Below the pieces are notes generated by a model. The model was not told the DNA's origin. It ran no database searches and worked only from the letters and a program-made list of their open reading frames with translations. Below, piece after piece: positions 51,977 to 60,553 of a stretch of 64,000 nt of DNA. Source of the DNA: Deltaproteobacteria bacterium HGW-Deltaproteobacteria-15. Its GTDB lineage: Bacteria > Desulfobacterota > DSM-4660 > Desulfatiglandales > HGW-15. The stretch is from positions 47,914 through 111,913 of the forward strand of contig PHBH01000040.1 in NCBI GenBank assembly GCA_002840535.1, read 5' to 3'. A program made the translations under genes and the position numbers. Each line of letters opens with the position of its first letter. The first letter of the stretch is position 1.

Positions 51977-53557
51977 GTGAAAAAAGCTATCGTCTATCTC
52001 TCCATTGTATTCACAGTTTCTCTTTCCATCCCTTCAATTGCGTTCCCTGCTTCGTCCTCTGTAAGCCTTCCCCATCCAAAAGGAGTTACGGTCGGCCTTA
52101 CTTTTCCAGATGGCGGTATCACAGAATATGTCATTGAGAGCATCAGTGGAGTTGATGTTCAGGTACTTCAGTTCCCTTTTGCCCCTCCCGGTGAATACAT
52201 TGAAGTGAGTGCTGATATCTCGGTAACGGGTGGGGCCCTCGATTGGTTGCTTGTCAGCAACGGCAATATGACGGATTGGACTACTCGAGTGCTGATTACC
52301 GGTACTGATTATCTGGATTCAGAAGGGTCGTTATTTTATCTTAAGAGCAATAGATATTACAGAGTTCAATACGATTATGGGTACTCCTATTTCACCATAA
52401 AGGGCTCCCTGATAGATTCTGATGGAGACGGAGTTTTGGACGGTCAGGATGATTGCTCAGGAACTGCCGGCGGCGACGCAGTTGATCAGTTTGGATGCAG
52501 CGCCAAACAGAACATGGCTAAACTTCTGCAGCTTTACGAACAGCTTCCTCTCAATGGCGACCGGGTATACGGGGACTCTGCCCTCAATGGACCCTATGTC
52601 AACGCGAGAATGAGTGCTACCCTCTATGGAGTCCTTGGCGGCGGATATTGGGAAAATCAAAAAGCCAGAACTATAACCATTTCTTACGGCACCCCGTTTA
52701 ATCTGCAGTCCGATACAAAGGGCGGAGTCGTATGTCAGGAATATCAAGCATCCGTCCTTACCTGGCTCGATAATATTCGTTCAAGTAACGTTACCATGGA
52801 AGGAACCAAGACCGCCCGAAAATACAAGCATTTGCTTTCCAATGTGGATTATGGCCCCGTTCAGGGATGGGCTTTCATGCATAAGGCTGCCGTTATTTAT
52901 CCAAGAAGCACGAATTGGAGAACTTCCGGCCGAGTTCTGGACCCGTGGTTCTATCAGAAGGCTTCTCATTACAGCCCGCTTACCTGGGCGGCAATAGCGT
53001 TCCCTGCCGATGATGATTCCAATTCGGCGCATCAATACATATTCCCAAACACCGGAGCCGGAGCCGGCAATTACAACGCGCCGGATTATGTGAGAGCTTT
53101 TAACAACTGGAAAGCGAAGGTCGCGGAGAAAGTGTGGAACTTCTTCTTGGGATGTAAAGTCGAGCCCTGTATCACAGATCTCAGCACAGGGAAAAGACTC
53201 GGCCATTGTGGCACCGCCTATCTTGAGCAGATCGCCAATGCCAGCCTCGGCGCCCACCCTCTCGGGACCGATACAGACGATAAGGTATGGAGCTGTTTTC
53301 TTCCTGAAGGTCAATACAGGTTGCAGGTCAAGGGGCTGGAAGCCGATACGTTCAACCTGCAAATCGCGCCTCAAAGCAAGGGCATGTATTTGTATGGAGA
53401 CAATCCCACCATCGCCAATGGCACTGCCAGTGTCACCCTTGGTTCCAGTGGAACGCCCGGCGCCTTAACGCTTCACGATCAAACAACCATCACTCCAAGG
53501 GTATCCAATCCCTTTGGAACGTCATCGACGCCTTGGCTCAATCTTCTTCTGGAATGA
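51977..53557 (+). CDS. Secreted protein with one TSP3-like repeat and possible Cys-His-Asp domain
   Basis: The 526-residue protein starts at GTG 51977 (AGGAG 8 nt upstream) with a signal peptide (KKAIVYLSIVFTVSLSIPS). Residues about 30-150 look like a beta-sandwich, followed by a calcium-binding thrombospondin type 3-like loop (DSDGDGVLDGQDDCSG). Then comes a domain with CQEYQ, GWAFMHKAAVIYP and RVLDPWFYQ, a Cys-His-Asp order reminiscent of transglutaminase/papain-like folds. The C-terminus has no anchor. GC is lower than in the neighbours, suggesting transfer. Function not recognised. Confidence 0.6.
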   Translation: MKKAIVYLSIVFTVSLSIPSIAFPASSSVSLPHPKGVTVGLTFPDGGITEYVIESISGVDVQVLQFPFAPPGEYIEVSADISVTGGALDWLLVSNGNMTDWTTRVLITGTDYLDSEGSLFYLKSNRYYRVQYDYGYSYFTIKGSLIDSDGDGVLDGQDDCSGTAGGDAVDQFGCSAKQNMAKLLQLYEQLPLNGDRVYGDSALNGPYVNARMSATLYGVLGGGYWENQKARTITISYGTPFNLQSDTKGGVVCQEYQASVLTWLDNIRSSNVTMEGTKTARKYKHLLSNVDYGPVQGWAFMHKAAVIYPRSTNWRTSGRVLDPWFYQKASHYSPLTWAAIAFPADDDSNSAHQYIFPNTGAGAGNYNAPDYVRAFNNWKAKVAEKVWNFFLGCKVEPCITDLSTGKRLGHCGTAYLEQIANASLGAHPLGTDTDDKVWSCFLPEGQYRLQVKGLEADTFNLQIAPQSKGMYLYGDNPTIANGTASVTLGSSGTPGALTLHDQTTITPRVSNPFGTSSTPWLNLLLE

Positions 53558-53634
53558 TGAACTGACAGCGCTCCTGGGCCGAGCCAATGCCGGTAGAGGG
53601 ACGCCCGGGGCAGGTCCCGAACGTCCCCTTCTGA

Positions 53635-54051
53635 CTATTTTGTAACCTTCTTCATCATGTTGCAGGCGGAAACACGGGACGATTTACCGGGTTCTGTGAC
53701 GCACACCTCCATTTCATCGCCGTACATAGTCCCATAAAAAGTACTGTCTTCATCGACCATGAGCAGGGAGCCGTCTTTCCTGATGACTCCCACGAGAGGC
53801 TCGCATCCTTTGGGGCTGCACCACTCGCCGTGAAATCCGCCGTTTTTCTGGCTGGTGATCTTCAAAACCCATGGAATGGCGGTACTGAAATGCTGGCCCG
53901 AGGGACGAACGGAATGACCCGGAGCGCCGCTGATTGCACCATAGTTTTTCCCTTCGACAGCTTTCCACTCTCCTACAAGATCTCCAGCAAACACGGCACT
54001 GCAAGGAAGAACGATGAGCAGGAATGCACCAAACACAGTCAACTTTCGCAT
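53635..54051 (-). CDS. Small periplasmic protein of unknown function
   Basis: The 138-residue protein has a signal peptide (MRKLTVFGAFLLIVLPCSAV, then FAGD). The mature part is beta-rich: GDLVGEWKAVEGK, WVLKITSQKNGGFHGEWCSP and SLLMVDEDSTFYGTMYGDEM, a lipocalin-like or DUF-type barrel with four Cys. Not recognised. It is convergent with the secreted protein gene at 51977-53557. Confidence 0.6.
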   Translation of the reverse strand: MRKLTVFGAFLLIVLPCSAVFAGDLVGEWKAVEGKNYGAISGAPGHSVRPSGQHFSTAIPWVLKITSQKNGGFHGEWCSPKGCEPLVGVIRKDGSLLMVDEDSTFYGTMYGDEMEVCVTEPGKSSRVSACNMMKKVTK

Positions 54052-54124
54052 GAGAAAATGCCTCCTTCTGATTTGTGGTTAAAGATGTCAATGTGCAATA
54101 AACCAATGGACGTGCCCCTCTTCA

Positions 54125-54434
54125 CACTCCCCACTTCCTTTCGACAACTCAGCCTGAGAAAGGCCCGAGACCGAACTCGACTTGGCCAAACGGTTCCGCC
54201 GGAAGCGTAGTGAACCACCGCATCTCGCGCACCTTCGGCTCTCGCTCGAGCCCTTCGTGCAGCGAGACGAGCACCGTGTTCAGGCTCTGCGGTCTGCCTC
54301 GCCCCAGCAGGCGGGCCAGGAACGCTTGTCGCCACCCCGTCTCCACAACCCACATTCGACCGGTGCAGGACGTTCGTTGATTCTCTCTAACTCTTCAAAC
54401 ATTTTCTCTCTCATTACTGATAATGCACGGAACG
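54125..54434 (-). pseudogene. Deletion-fused copy of two integron cassettes (gene A 3' part + methyltransferase 5' part)
   Basis: Positions 54125-54352 match 60530-60757 (3' two thirds of the 149-residue cassette gene and its downstream flank) with only a few differences. Positions 54361-54434 match 61911-61984 (5' end of the methyltransferase cassette). The intervening roughly 1.15 kb are absent. The joined frame starts like the methyltransferase (MREKMFEELERINERP) and then runs out of frame into gene A sequence. The right end of the match is exactly the attC core GCACGGAACG. Confidence 0.85.
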
Positions 54435-54492
54435 CGCACCTCAATATCCGTATGCAGACTGGTTGCAGGTGCTTGACCCGCACTACGCTTCA
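54425..54492 (-). other. attC-like site downstream of the MazF cassette
   Basis: On the minus strand it runs from the mazF stop to the core CGTTCCGTGC. An inner stem pairs GCACCT with AGGTGC and TTG/CAA. The inverse core at the mazF end is poorly preserved. Confidence 0.5.
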
Positions 54493-54801
54493 GATATTCA
54501 GGGCAAACCGGATTGCCTTGCCGACTTCAGCCATCCTTGCTGGAGGCAAGGATGTGATCAGGTTCCCGATCTTTGCCTTCGAAACCGTCTGCAGATGGTC
54601 ACAGTTGATCGCGCAATCGCGGGGCATACCGTCGGCTTTCGAGAGAAAGACCTCGGAGGGTATGGTGCGGACAGTGCCTGTAATGGGAGCGATTGTTACC
54701 TCGCCAAGGTATTCCAGCACGGAATCCCGCGTCAGGATAAGAACAGGTCTCTGTTTATCCGGCTGAGTAAACTTGTGCCAACGGATTTCCCCGCGTTTCA
54801 T
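54490..54801 (-). CDS. mazF: MazF/PemK-type mRNA interferase toxin
   Basis: The 103-residue toxin has the MazF N-terminus MKRGEIRWHKFTQPDKQRPV, a conserved Thr/Ser region (VTIAPITGTVRTIPSEVFLS) and INCDHLQTVSKAKIG. It cleaves mRNA at short sequences. It overlaps the antitoxin gene by 4 bp. It is flanked by attC-like sites, so it appears to be carried as an integron cassette, a common type of cassette cargo. Confidence 0.9.
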   Translation of the reverse strand: MKRGEIRWHKFTQPDKQRPVLILTRDSVLEYLGEVTIAPITGTVRTIPSEVFLSKADGMPRDCAINCDHLQTVSKAKIGNLITSLPPARMAEVGKAIRFALNI

Positions 54802-55031
54802 TCGTCACCCCAACTTTGCTCCGATTCCCAGACCGAAAATTCATCGGTAGCCGCCGGATGTCGTGCGTACCCTTCACGGTGTTTGCGCTCCAGTTGTTCG
54901 AGGCTGTGGCGGGCAAGTGCCTCCCGAAGCGCCTTTCGTGTAAAAGCGGAACGGGTGGTATTGAGCTGTTTTGAAACACGGTCGACCGCCTCGACAAGAT
55001 CCTCGTCAAGGGTCATCTGTATGGTTTTCAT
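54798..55031 (-). CDS. mazE: Ribbon-helix-helix antitoxin
   Basis: The 77-residue protein starts MKTIQMTLDEDLVEAVDRVS, an RHH DNA-binding motif, with KQLNTTRSAFTRKALREALA as helix pair and an acidic C-terminus (EFSVWESEQSWGDE) that would bind the toxin. AAGGGG precedes ATG 55031. The promoter/operator is directly upstream. The symbol mazE is used for the toxin partner role; the fold is RHH, not AbrB. Confidence 0.85.
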   Translation of the reverse strand: MKTIQMTLDEDLVEAVDRVSKQLNTTRSAFTRKALREALARHSLEQLERKHREGYARHPAATDEFSVWESEQSWGDE

Positions 55032-55045
55032 AAAGCACCCCTTAA

Positions 55046-55090
55046 TGTGGATTCTTATAGCTATAATAGTCCACATCAGATCCTTGTCAA
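55046..55090 (-). promoter_or_regulatory. Promoter and palindromic operator of the toxin-antitoxin operon
   Basis: On the minus strand TTGACA (55085-55090) and TATTAT (55063-55068) are 16 bp apart. The -10 region is embedded in a palindrome with outer arms TGTGGA/TCCACA (55046-55075) and a perfect centre TTATAGCTATAA (55055-55066). The RHH antitoxin most likely binds here to autoregulate. Confidence 0.75.
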
Positions 55091-55101
55091 CCGGTTCGTT
55101 T

Positions 55102-55165
55102 GCACAGCGCTCCTAATGAACCGCTTCGGGTTTGCCACGTTCTGCCACGTCGCTGAGACGCAGAG
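55102..55165 (-). other. attC remnant upstream of the toxin-antitoxin cassette
   Basis: Contains AATGAACCGCTTCGGGTTTG plus CC (55115-55136), identical over 22 bp to the attC between the GNAT and 178-residue genes (62479-62500). The core reads GCTGTGC instead of GTTRRRY, and the other arm is degenerate, so this site is probably inactive. Confidence 0.55.
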
Positions 55166-55298
55166 ATGATTATTCCGGGAACACCAGTCTGAGGGGCAAA
55201 GTGAGAACATAGGACCTCGCTGTCATGATTGTGAGAGAAACGGGGACGCTCTCAGGAAGAGTTGAGGCGCGACGGCCGAAACCCATCCTCCTACAAAC

Positions 55299-55326
55299 TA
55301 TGGGGATAGACCGTTCTATCCCCATA
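55299..55326. other. Perfect 11-bp hairpin
   Basis: TATGGGGATAG and CTATCCCCATA surround a 6-nt loop, about 100 bp downstream of the hybrid kinase gene. No T run on either strand. It could be an end-stabiliser or a protein site. The rest of the 55166-55426 gap shows no gene. Confidence 0.55.
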
Positions 55327-55426
55327 CGGGCCATGTTCTAGAGCTTAATGGTGGAAACTTCAACAGGAAAGATACGGTTAGAGGCGGGAGGACAGAGGTT
55401 GGAGGGAGGATCGCCTGGAGAGGCAG

Positions 55427-57115
55427 TTATTCATCGAGCATGTTTCGTATCTTCCTGGCAAGCATTGACGTCGAAATCGGCTTCCGAAGAAAAGTCTCTC
55501 CCTTGTGCGAAATTCCCGCCCTGCTGAAGGTATCATCGGCATACCCGCTGATAAAAATCACCTTGGTTCCCGGACCGAGAGCCCTGATCTTTTCGCTTGC
55601 TTCCTTCCCGCTCATCTTCGGCATAATACCGTCGAGTATGACGAGGCGTATGCGGTCCCGGTTCTCAGTGAAACGGGCCACGGCATCAACTCCATCAACG
55701 GCTTCTATTACAGTATAACCGTATCGGCTGAGTGCGGCTACTTCCACGTTCCTGAGCGCATCATCGTCCTCCGCGATCAGTATGGTCTCAGTACCCCCCA
55801 GGAGAGGGGGCGGCTCTGCAACCTTTTTTTCTGCCTGCTTTGCCGGTGTCTGAGCAATCGGCAGATAGATTTTGAACGTCGTGCCCATGCCCTTCCGGCT
55901 GTATACATCGATGTAGCCCCGGTGTGTCTTAACGATCCCGAACACCATGGAGAGACCGAGACCGGTTCCTTTCCCCTCTTCCTTGGTGGTGAAAAAGGGA
56001 TCGAATATCTTGCTCAGGATATCTTCAGGAATGCCGCTCCCGGTGTCGCTGACCGTCAGCAGAGCGTAGCGGTCAGGTTGTCCGAATCCATGGGTTCTTA
56101 CGAACTGATCGTCTATCTCCGCGGCGCTCGTCTCAATGATGATGCGGCCGTCTTCCCTTATGGCATCTCGGGCGTTTGCAATCAGGTTCATGAGCACCTG
56201 TTCGATTTGGCCGCGATCGGCTGTGACGGGCAATTCCGCTTCAGCGATGGCCAATCTGAGCTCGATGTTCTCCCGGAGAAGTCGGATCAGAAATTTTTCA
56301 AAGCTGCTGACTGCCTCGTTCAGATCTATTCTTTCCAGGTTGACTGCCTGTTTCCTGCTGAACGCCAAAAGGCTCTGCGTCAGCGTGGAGGCACGATCCG
56401 CCGATGCCAGGATTTGCTCCAGGTAATGACGGCTCGGATCATCCGGCTTCATATTCAAAGCGGCCAGAGTGCAATACCCCACGATCGCGCTCAGCATATT
56501 GTTGAAGTCATGGGCAACTCCCCCGGCGAGTTGGCCGATGGCTTCCATCTTCTGGGCCTGCCGCAGCTGTTCTTCCAGCAGGGCCCTTTCCGCCTCTCTC
56601 TGATTCCGTTCCAACAACTGCTCCTGCAGCTCCTGTCTTGCCGCTTCAAGATCCGCAACCTTCTTCTCCAGCTTTCTGAAGAGAATCTCGTTGTATTGCC
56701 TGAAAAACTCCATTTCATCCCCCAGGGGATGCGGTTCAACGCGACTCGTCTTCTTGGCGAGCACTTCCTTGATCGTCTGTCCAAGCAGCTCGATCTCATC
56801 CGGTTTCACAAGAAACCGGTCGGCCCCGAGGCTCAATGCAAAGTCTCTGTCCTTGTCCGAGATGTACGTGGCGGTATAGATCACAAACGGGACGTCTTTG
56901 AACCTCGCATCGTTCCGAACTGCGCGGCAGAGCTGGAAGCCGTCCATCCTCGGCATGAGGATGTCGGAGATGATCAGGGCGGCCCCTGATGACTTCAACA
57001 GGTCGAGCGCCTCCACTCCGTCCCGGGCCGAAAGAACCTCATGGCCCTCCCCTCTCAGGAGTGTTTCGAGCATGTAGCGGTTTTGTTCGTTGTCATCCAC
57101 AATCAAGACTTTCAT
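55427..57115 (-). CDS. Hybrid histidine kinase (REC - HisKA - HATPase - REC)
   Basis: The 562-residue cytoplasmic protein has an N-terminal receiver (residues 1-120, Asp51 in SDILMPRMDGF) and a coiled coil (about 140-190). The kinase core has His202 in GVAHDFNNMLSAIVGY and ATP-lid DTGSGIPEDILSKIFDPF. A C-terminal receiver (about 440-560) has Asp in LVILDGIMPKMSG. There is no sensor or membrane segment, so the signal must come through the first receiver. It overlaps the downstream receiver gene by 4 bp and is likely the last step of the phosphorelay formed with the kinase at 57547-60105. Confidence 0.93.
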   Translation of the reverse strand: MKVLIVDDNEQNRYMLETLLRGEGHEVLSARDGVEALDLLKSSGAALIISDILMPRMDGFQLCRAVRNDARFKDVPFVIYTATYISDKDRDFALSLGADRFLVKPDEIELLGQTIKEVLAKKTSRVEPHPLGDEMEFFRQYNEILFRKLEKKVADLEAARQELQEQLLERNQREAERALLEEQLRQAQKMEAIGQLAGGVAHDFNNMLSAIVGYCTLAALNMKPDDPSRHYLEQILASADRASTLTQSLLAFSRKQAVNLERIDLNEAVSSFEKFLIRLLRENIELRLAIAEAELPVTADRGQIEQVLMNLIANARDAIREDGRIIIETSAAEIDDQFVRTHGFGQPDRYALLTVSDTGSGIPEDILSKIFDPFFTTKEEGKGTGLGLSMVFGIVKTHRGYIDVYSRKGMGTTFKIYLPIAQTPAKQAEKKVAEPPPLLGGTETILIAEDDDALRNVEVAALSRYGYTVIEAVDGVDAVARFTENRDRIRLVILDGIMPKMSGKEASEKIRALGPGTKVIFISGYADDTFSRAGISHKGETFLRKPISTSMLARKIRNMLDE

Positions 57116-57537
57116 TGCCTTTCCCCCGATGGAGTCAGCGTGTCTTCGCCTTTTGCGGCGGCATGCGAGCCCGGCCCTGTAAGATACGTCTTGAGCTCAG
57201 CCATGATCGTCTCCGAATTGATGGGTTTTTCTATGTAGCCGTTGCATCCGGCGGCAAGAAGACGCTCCCGGTCTCCGGTCATGGCATAGGACGTGATGGC
57301 GATGATAGGAATCGAAGGGCATGCCATGGACCCCCGGATCCTTCGTATCGCCTCAAGGCCGTCAATGCCGGGAAGCTGTATGTCCATCAGGATGAGGTCC
57401 GGCCGCTCTGTGACCGCCATCTTCACGCCCTCTTCTCCGGTCACGGCCCTGAGGGGCCTGTGCCCCATTGCTTCGATGATATAGCACATGAGATACATGT
57501 TCCTCTCATTGTCTTCCACAACAAGAATATTTTTCAT
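57112..57537 (-). CDS. DivK-like single-domain response regulator
   Basis: The 141-residue receiver has the acidic pair in ILVVEDNERN, Asp52 in LILMDIQLPGIDGLEA, Thr in AITSYAM and Lys in YIEKPIN. It has no output domain, so it probably shuttles phosphate. It lies 9 bp after the sensor-kinase gene and overlaps the hybrid kinase by 4 bp, all in one operon. Confidence 0.93.
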   Translation of the reverse strand: MKNILVVEDNERNMYLMCYIIEAMGHRPLRAVTGEEGVKMAVTERPDLILMDIQLPGIDGLEAIRRIRGSMACPSIPIIAITSYAMTGDRERLLAAGCNGYIEKPINSETIMAELKTYLTGPGSHAAAKGEDTLTPSGERQ

Positions 57538-57546
57538 CGTGACCCC

Positions 57547-60105
57547 CTAACCGCCAAGAGGCAGGCTCATGGTAAAGACACTGCCCCTGCCGAATTCACT
57601 CTCAGCCATGATATCCCCACCCAAGAGGTTCATGAGCTTCTTCGAAAGATACAATCCGAGGCCCGTCCCTTCATGGCTCGGCATATCCGCAGACGTGACC
57701 CGGCTAAAAAACTGAAAGAGCCTGGTCATATCCCCTTTCCGTATTCCCGGGCCGGTGTCCTGCACCTGGACGCTCACCCTGCCGGATTCCTCGGCTACGG
57801 TAACACGCACTTCCCCCTTCTCAGTGAATTTGACCGCATTCCCCACAAGATTGACCAGCACCTGTCGGACGCGGCGCAGGTCACTCCTCAAGGCGAGCGT
57901 CTTCGGTCCTTCGACGGTAATGGCCATGCCTTTTCGACTTGCAGCAGGCCCGGACAATGCCGCCACGTCATGGATAAGACTCATCAGGTCGAACTCTGCC
58001 GGCGCAATTTCGATTTTGCCCGCTTCGATCTTGCTCAGGTCGATGATGTCCGTGATCAGTTCAAGAAGATGCTGCGAGCTCCCTTTGACCATGCCGAGCT
58101 GCTTCCTCTGTTCGTCGTTCAATGGCCCGGGCAGTCCCTGGAGCAGGATGCCGGTGAAGCCGATAATGGAGTTGAGGGGAGTGCGCAGTTCGTGGCTCAT
58201 GGAGGCGATGAAGAGCGACTTGAGCCGGTCCAACTCCTTAAGCCGTTCATTGGCCGTTTCAAGCTCTCCCTTGGCCTTTCTCATTTCATCGAGAAGATTT
58301 TGCAGGGCTTTCTGCGAGCGTTCCAATGCTTCGGTTCGTGCGCCGACCAAATCCTCGAGATGAAGACGATGTTTCTCCAACTCCGCTTCCGTCTTCTTGC
58401 GTTCCGTGATGTCGCGAATGATGGTCAGAAGGCAGGGTTCATTGGCAAGCAGAATGCTCTCACCGGATACAAGGCCGTCCAGGAGATTTCCCGATTTCGT
58501 CCGAAAACGCGCTTCCATTTCCCGGACTTTTCCCTGCTCCCTTATTGCCGCACCATACCGCTGCCGGTCATTCGGGTCGGCCCACAGTTTCAGTTCAATG
58601 GTAGTCCGGTTGATTGCCTCGTCGCGTGAATATCCTGTCTGGACGAGAAAGACTTCATTCACTTCCAAGAGCAGCCCGTCGGACTCTCGGCTGATGACAA
58701 TGGCATCGGGCGTAGCATGGAAGGCCTTGAAGAACCTTTCCTCCGAATAGCGCAGCGCATTCTCCATGTGTTTCCGCTCGGTGATATCGGAGATCACCGC
58801 AATGCGGGCATCATGCCCCGAATAGTCAAGATCATGAGATCGCGCCACGATGGTCATGATGGACCCATCGGCCTTCAGGTGGTGCCACTCGCCGGCGTTG
58901 GCGAGGCCTTTCAGTCGAGCAGCCACCTCCTTGATGCGGCCCTTTTCCTCCTCCGGGTAGAGATCCGTCAGAGTCAGAGAAAGCGCGCTTGCGGAACTGT
59001 ACCCGTATAGGTCGGCAAAGGCGCCGTTCACCGCCAGCATTTTCATTGTTCCCCGTTCATAGATCAGCATCGGAGCAGGGTTTTGCTCGAAGAGTTGGCG
59101 ATAACGCTGTTCGCTTGAGCGCAGCTCACTTTCGATTCGTTTGCGTTTTTCTTCCTCGGCGACAATGAACCATGCCTTGACCCCCAGGATGGAGAACAGC
59201 ATCCCGCCGATAAATATCACGCCAATGACCAGGATCAGCCGGTTCCTGTAAGAGGACAGTGCTCGCAGCACTTCACTTTCGGAAGAGGACACTGCGACCG
59301 ACCAGAATGTATCCCCAATATGAATTGGCAGATAGACCGCATGCTTTCTGACGGGCGCGACTGCTTTGTCCCCTATTCTATCGAAGGTATACGTCGCTAT
59401 CCCCTGATTGCCCCGGAGCATATCCCGCACGATGGGAATTATCGATGGGGAGTCTTTGTAGTTCTCGAAAACGGATTTGCCGGTAAACCCGGTAACCGGG
59501 CTGTACAACTGAGTTCCGTCACGGCTGACCACCCAGGCATAACCGGTTTCTCCGATCTTGACGACTTCCAGATAACGCTTCGCCAGACTTTTAAAATCTA
59601 TCACGGCGGCGATTGTCCCCTGGAAGGAAACCCCTTTGAACACCGGCACATGGAGCGCTACGGCATCGAAACCCTGCACGGTGTGAAATACGTCGCTTGC
59701 CACCGGTTTGTGTTCTTTCAGGATCTCCTGCACATGCTTCTGATTCGAGATGTCGCTTCCTGTGGAAAGGCTGTGGGGAACGGTGTAGAGGATCGTACCG
59801 CTCTTGTCGACACGGGTGAGCGACCTGATCTGCGCATGGTGCGATTCAAGAATCAGCCCCATGTACCGCTTTCCATCCGCATCGTTGTCGATGATCTCGT
59901 CCATTCGGGCAAGGGATGTCAAGATACCGGTCCATGTTCTAAAGAAGTCTTCGATCCCTCGGGCTGCCTGTTTGGCGTGGATCATCTGTTGTTCGTTGAG
60001 CTTTTCGACGGCGGTTCTTCGGGTCTCGTCATAAAAGGCGTGAAAAAGAAGAACACACCCGCCAAGAAAGCCGCCAATCAGCAAGAGAAGAGTTGCCTTC
60101 TTCAT
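57547..60105 (-). CDS. Membrane-bound Cache-PAS-PAS sensor histidine kinase
   Basis: The 852-residue protein has a first membrane helix (MKKATLLLLIGGFLGGCVLL), a periplasmic Cache-type domain (about 30-285; TRVDKSGTILYTVP, GYAWVVSRDGTQLYSP), and a second membrane helix (about 292-318). Two PAS domains follow, each ending with the DITERK motif. The kinase core has His in FIASMSHELRTPLNSIIGF and DTGPGIRKGDMTRLFQFF with GTGLGLYLSKKL. It probably senses a small periplasmic molecule and starts the phosphorelay of this operon. The gene is the first of three. Confidence 0.93.
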   Translation of the reverse strand: MKKATLLLLIGGFLGGCVLLFHAFYDETRRTAVEKLNEQQMIHAKQAARGIEDFFRTWTGILTSLARMDEIIDNDADGKRYMGLILESHHAQIRSLTRVDKSGTILYTVPHSLSTGSDISNQKHVQEILKEHKPVASDVFHTVQGFDAVALHVPVFKGVSFQGTIAAVIDFKSLAKRYLEVVKIGETGYAWVVSRDGTQLYSPVTGFTGKSVFENYKDSPSIIPIVRDMLRGNQGIATYTFDRIGDKAVAPVRKHAVYLPIHIGDTFWSVAVSSSESEVLRALSSYRNRLILVIGVIFIGGMLFSILGVKAWFIVAEEEKRKRIESELRSSEQRYRQLFEQNPAPMLIYERGTMKMLAVNGAFADLYGYSSASALSLTLTDLYPEEEKGRIKEVAARLKGLANAGEWHHLKADGSIMTIVARSHDLDYSGHDARIAVISDITERKHMENALRYSEERFFKAFHATPDAIVISRESDGLLLEVNEVFLVQTGYSRDEAINRTTIELKLWADPNDRQRYGAAIREQGKVREMEARFRTKSGNLLDGLVSGESILLANEPCLLTIIRDITERKKTEAELEKHRLHLEDLVGARTEALERSQKALQNLLDEMRKAKGELETANERLKELDRLKSLFIASMSHELRTPLNSIIGFTGILLQGLPGPLNDEQRKQLGMVKGSSQHLLELITDIIDLSKIEAGKIEIAPAEFDLMSLIHDVAALSGPAASRKGMAITVEGPKTLALRSDLRRVRQVLVNLVGNAVKFTEKGEVRVTVAEESGRVSVQVQDTGPGIRKGDMTRLFQFFSRVTSADMPSHEGTGLGLYLSKKLMNLLGGDIMAESEFGRGSVFTMSLPLGG

Positions 60106-60553
60106 GTTGTTCTTCCCGGCGAAGCTTGAGTTTCACCTATCGAAAGCCGGAGCCCGGATCTCACCGGAAAAGACATTGCAGGACATGGATTCCGGCTTTC
60201 GCCGCAATGACGAGAGTGAAGCTAAGGGGAGTCGTATTTATTTCAGAACCTGTATGGGAAGATGGCAACCCTTACAGAACATACTCATAGAATCCAACTC
60301 CTTTCTAAAGGCGGACCATACTTAAGGAGGTTCAGCAGGTCAAGTACAAAAGAGAGCAGAGCGCATGGGGCATGGCGCAAGAGGGAAGGACAGAAGGGGA
60401 GAAGAGGATAAAGTGAGAAGGTGAGAACCGGACAGATTGGAACGCAGCAGGGGAATGGCGACCAGGGTGCCGATGGTGGCGCCGAGGTTCGTGAATAGCA
60501 CGACGAGCAGGACTTGCGTGATCTTGTAACACTCCCCACTTGCTTTAGACAAC
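60106..60553. other. Intergenic region with gene remnant and repeat
   Basis: About 450 bp upstream of the kinase operon. The minus strand at about 60440-60530 encodes a hydrophobic piece, CYKITQVLLVVLFTNLGATI, then GTLVAIPLLRSNLS, which looks like the end of a membrane protein and has no start; I do not recognise it. It is followed by a GCGCCATGCCCCATGCGCTC heptamer repeat (60350-60385). Confidence 0.35.
60350..60385 (-). repeat. GCGCCAT-type heptamer repeat, third copy
   Basis: On the minus strand TTGCGCCATGCCCCATGCGC and TCTGCTCTC are the same heptamer class as at 16.05 and 19.56 kb. Confidence 0.55.
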
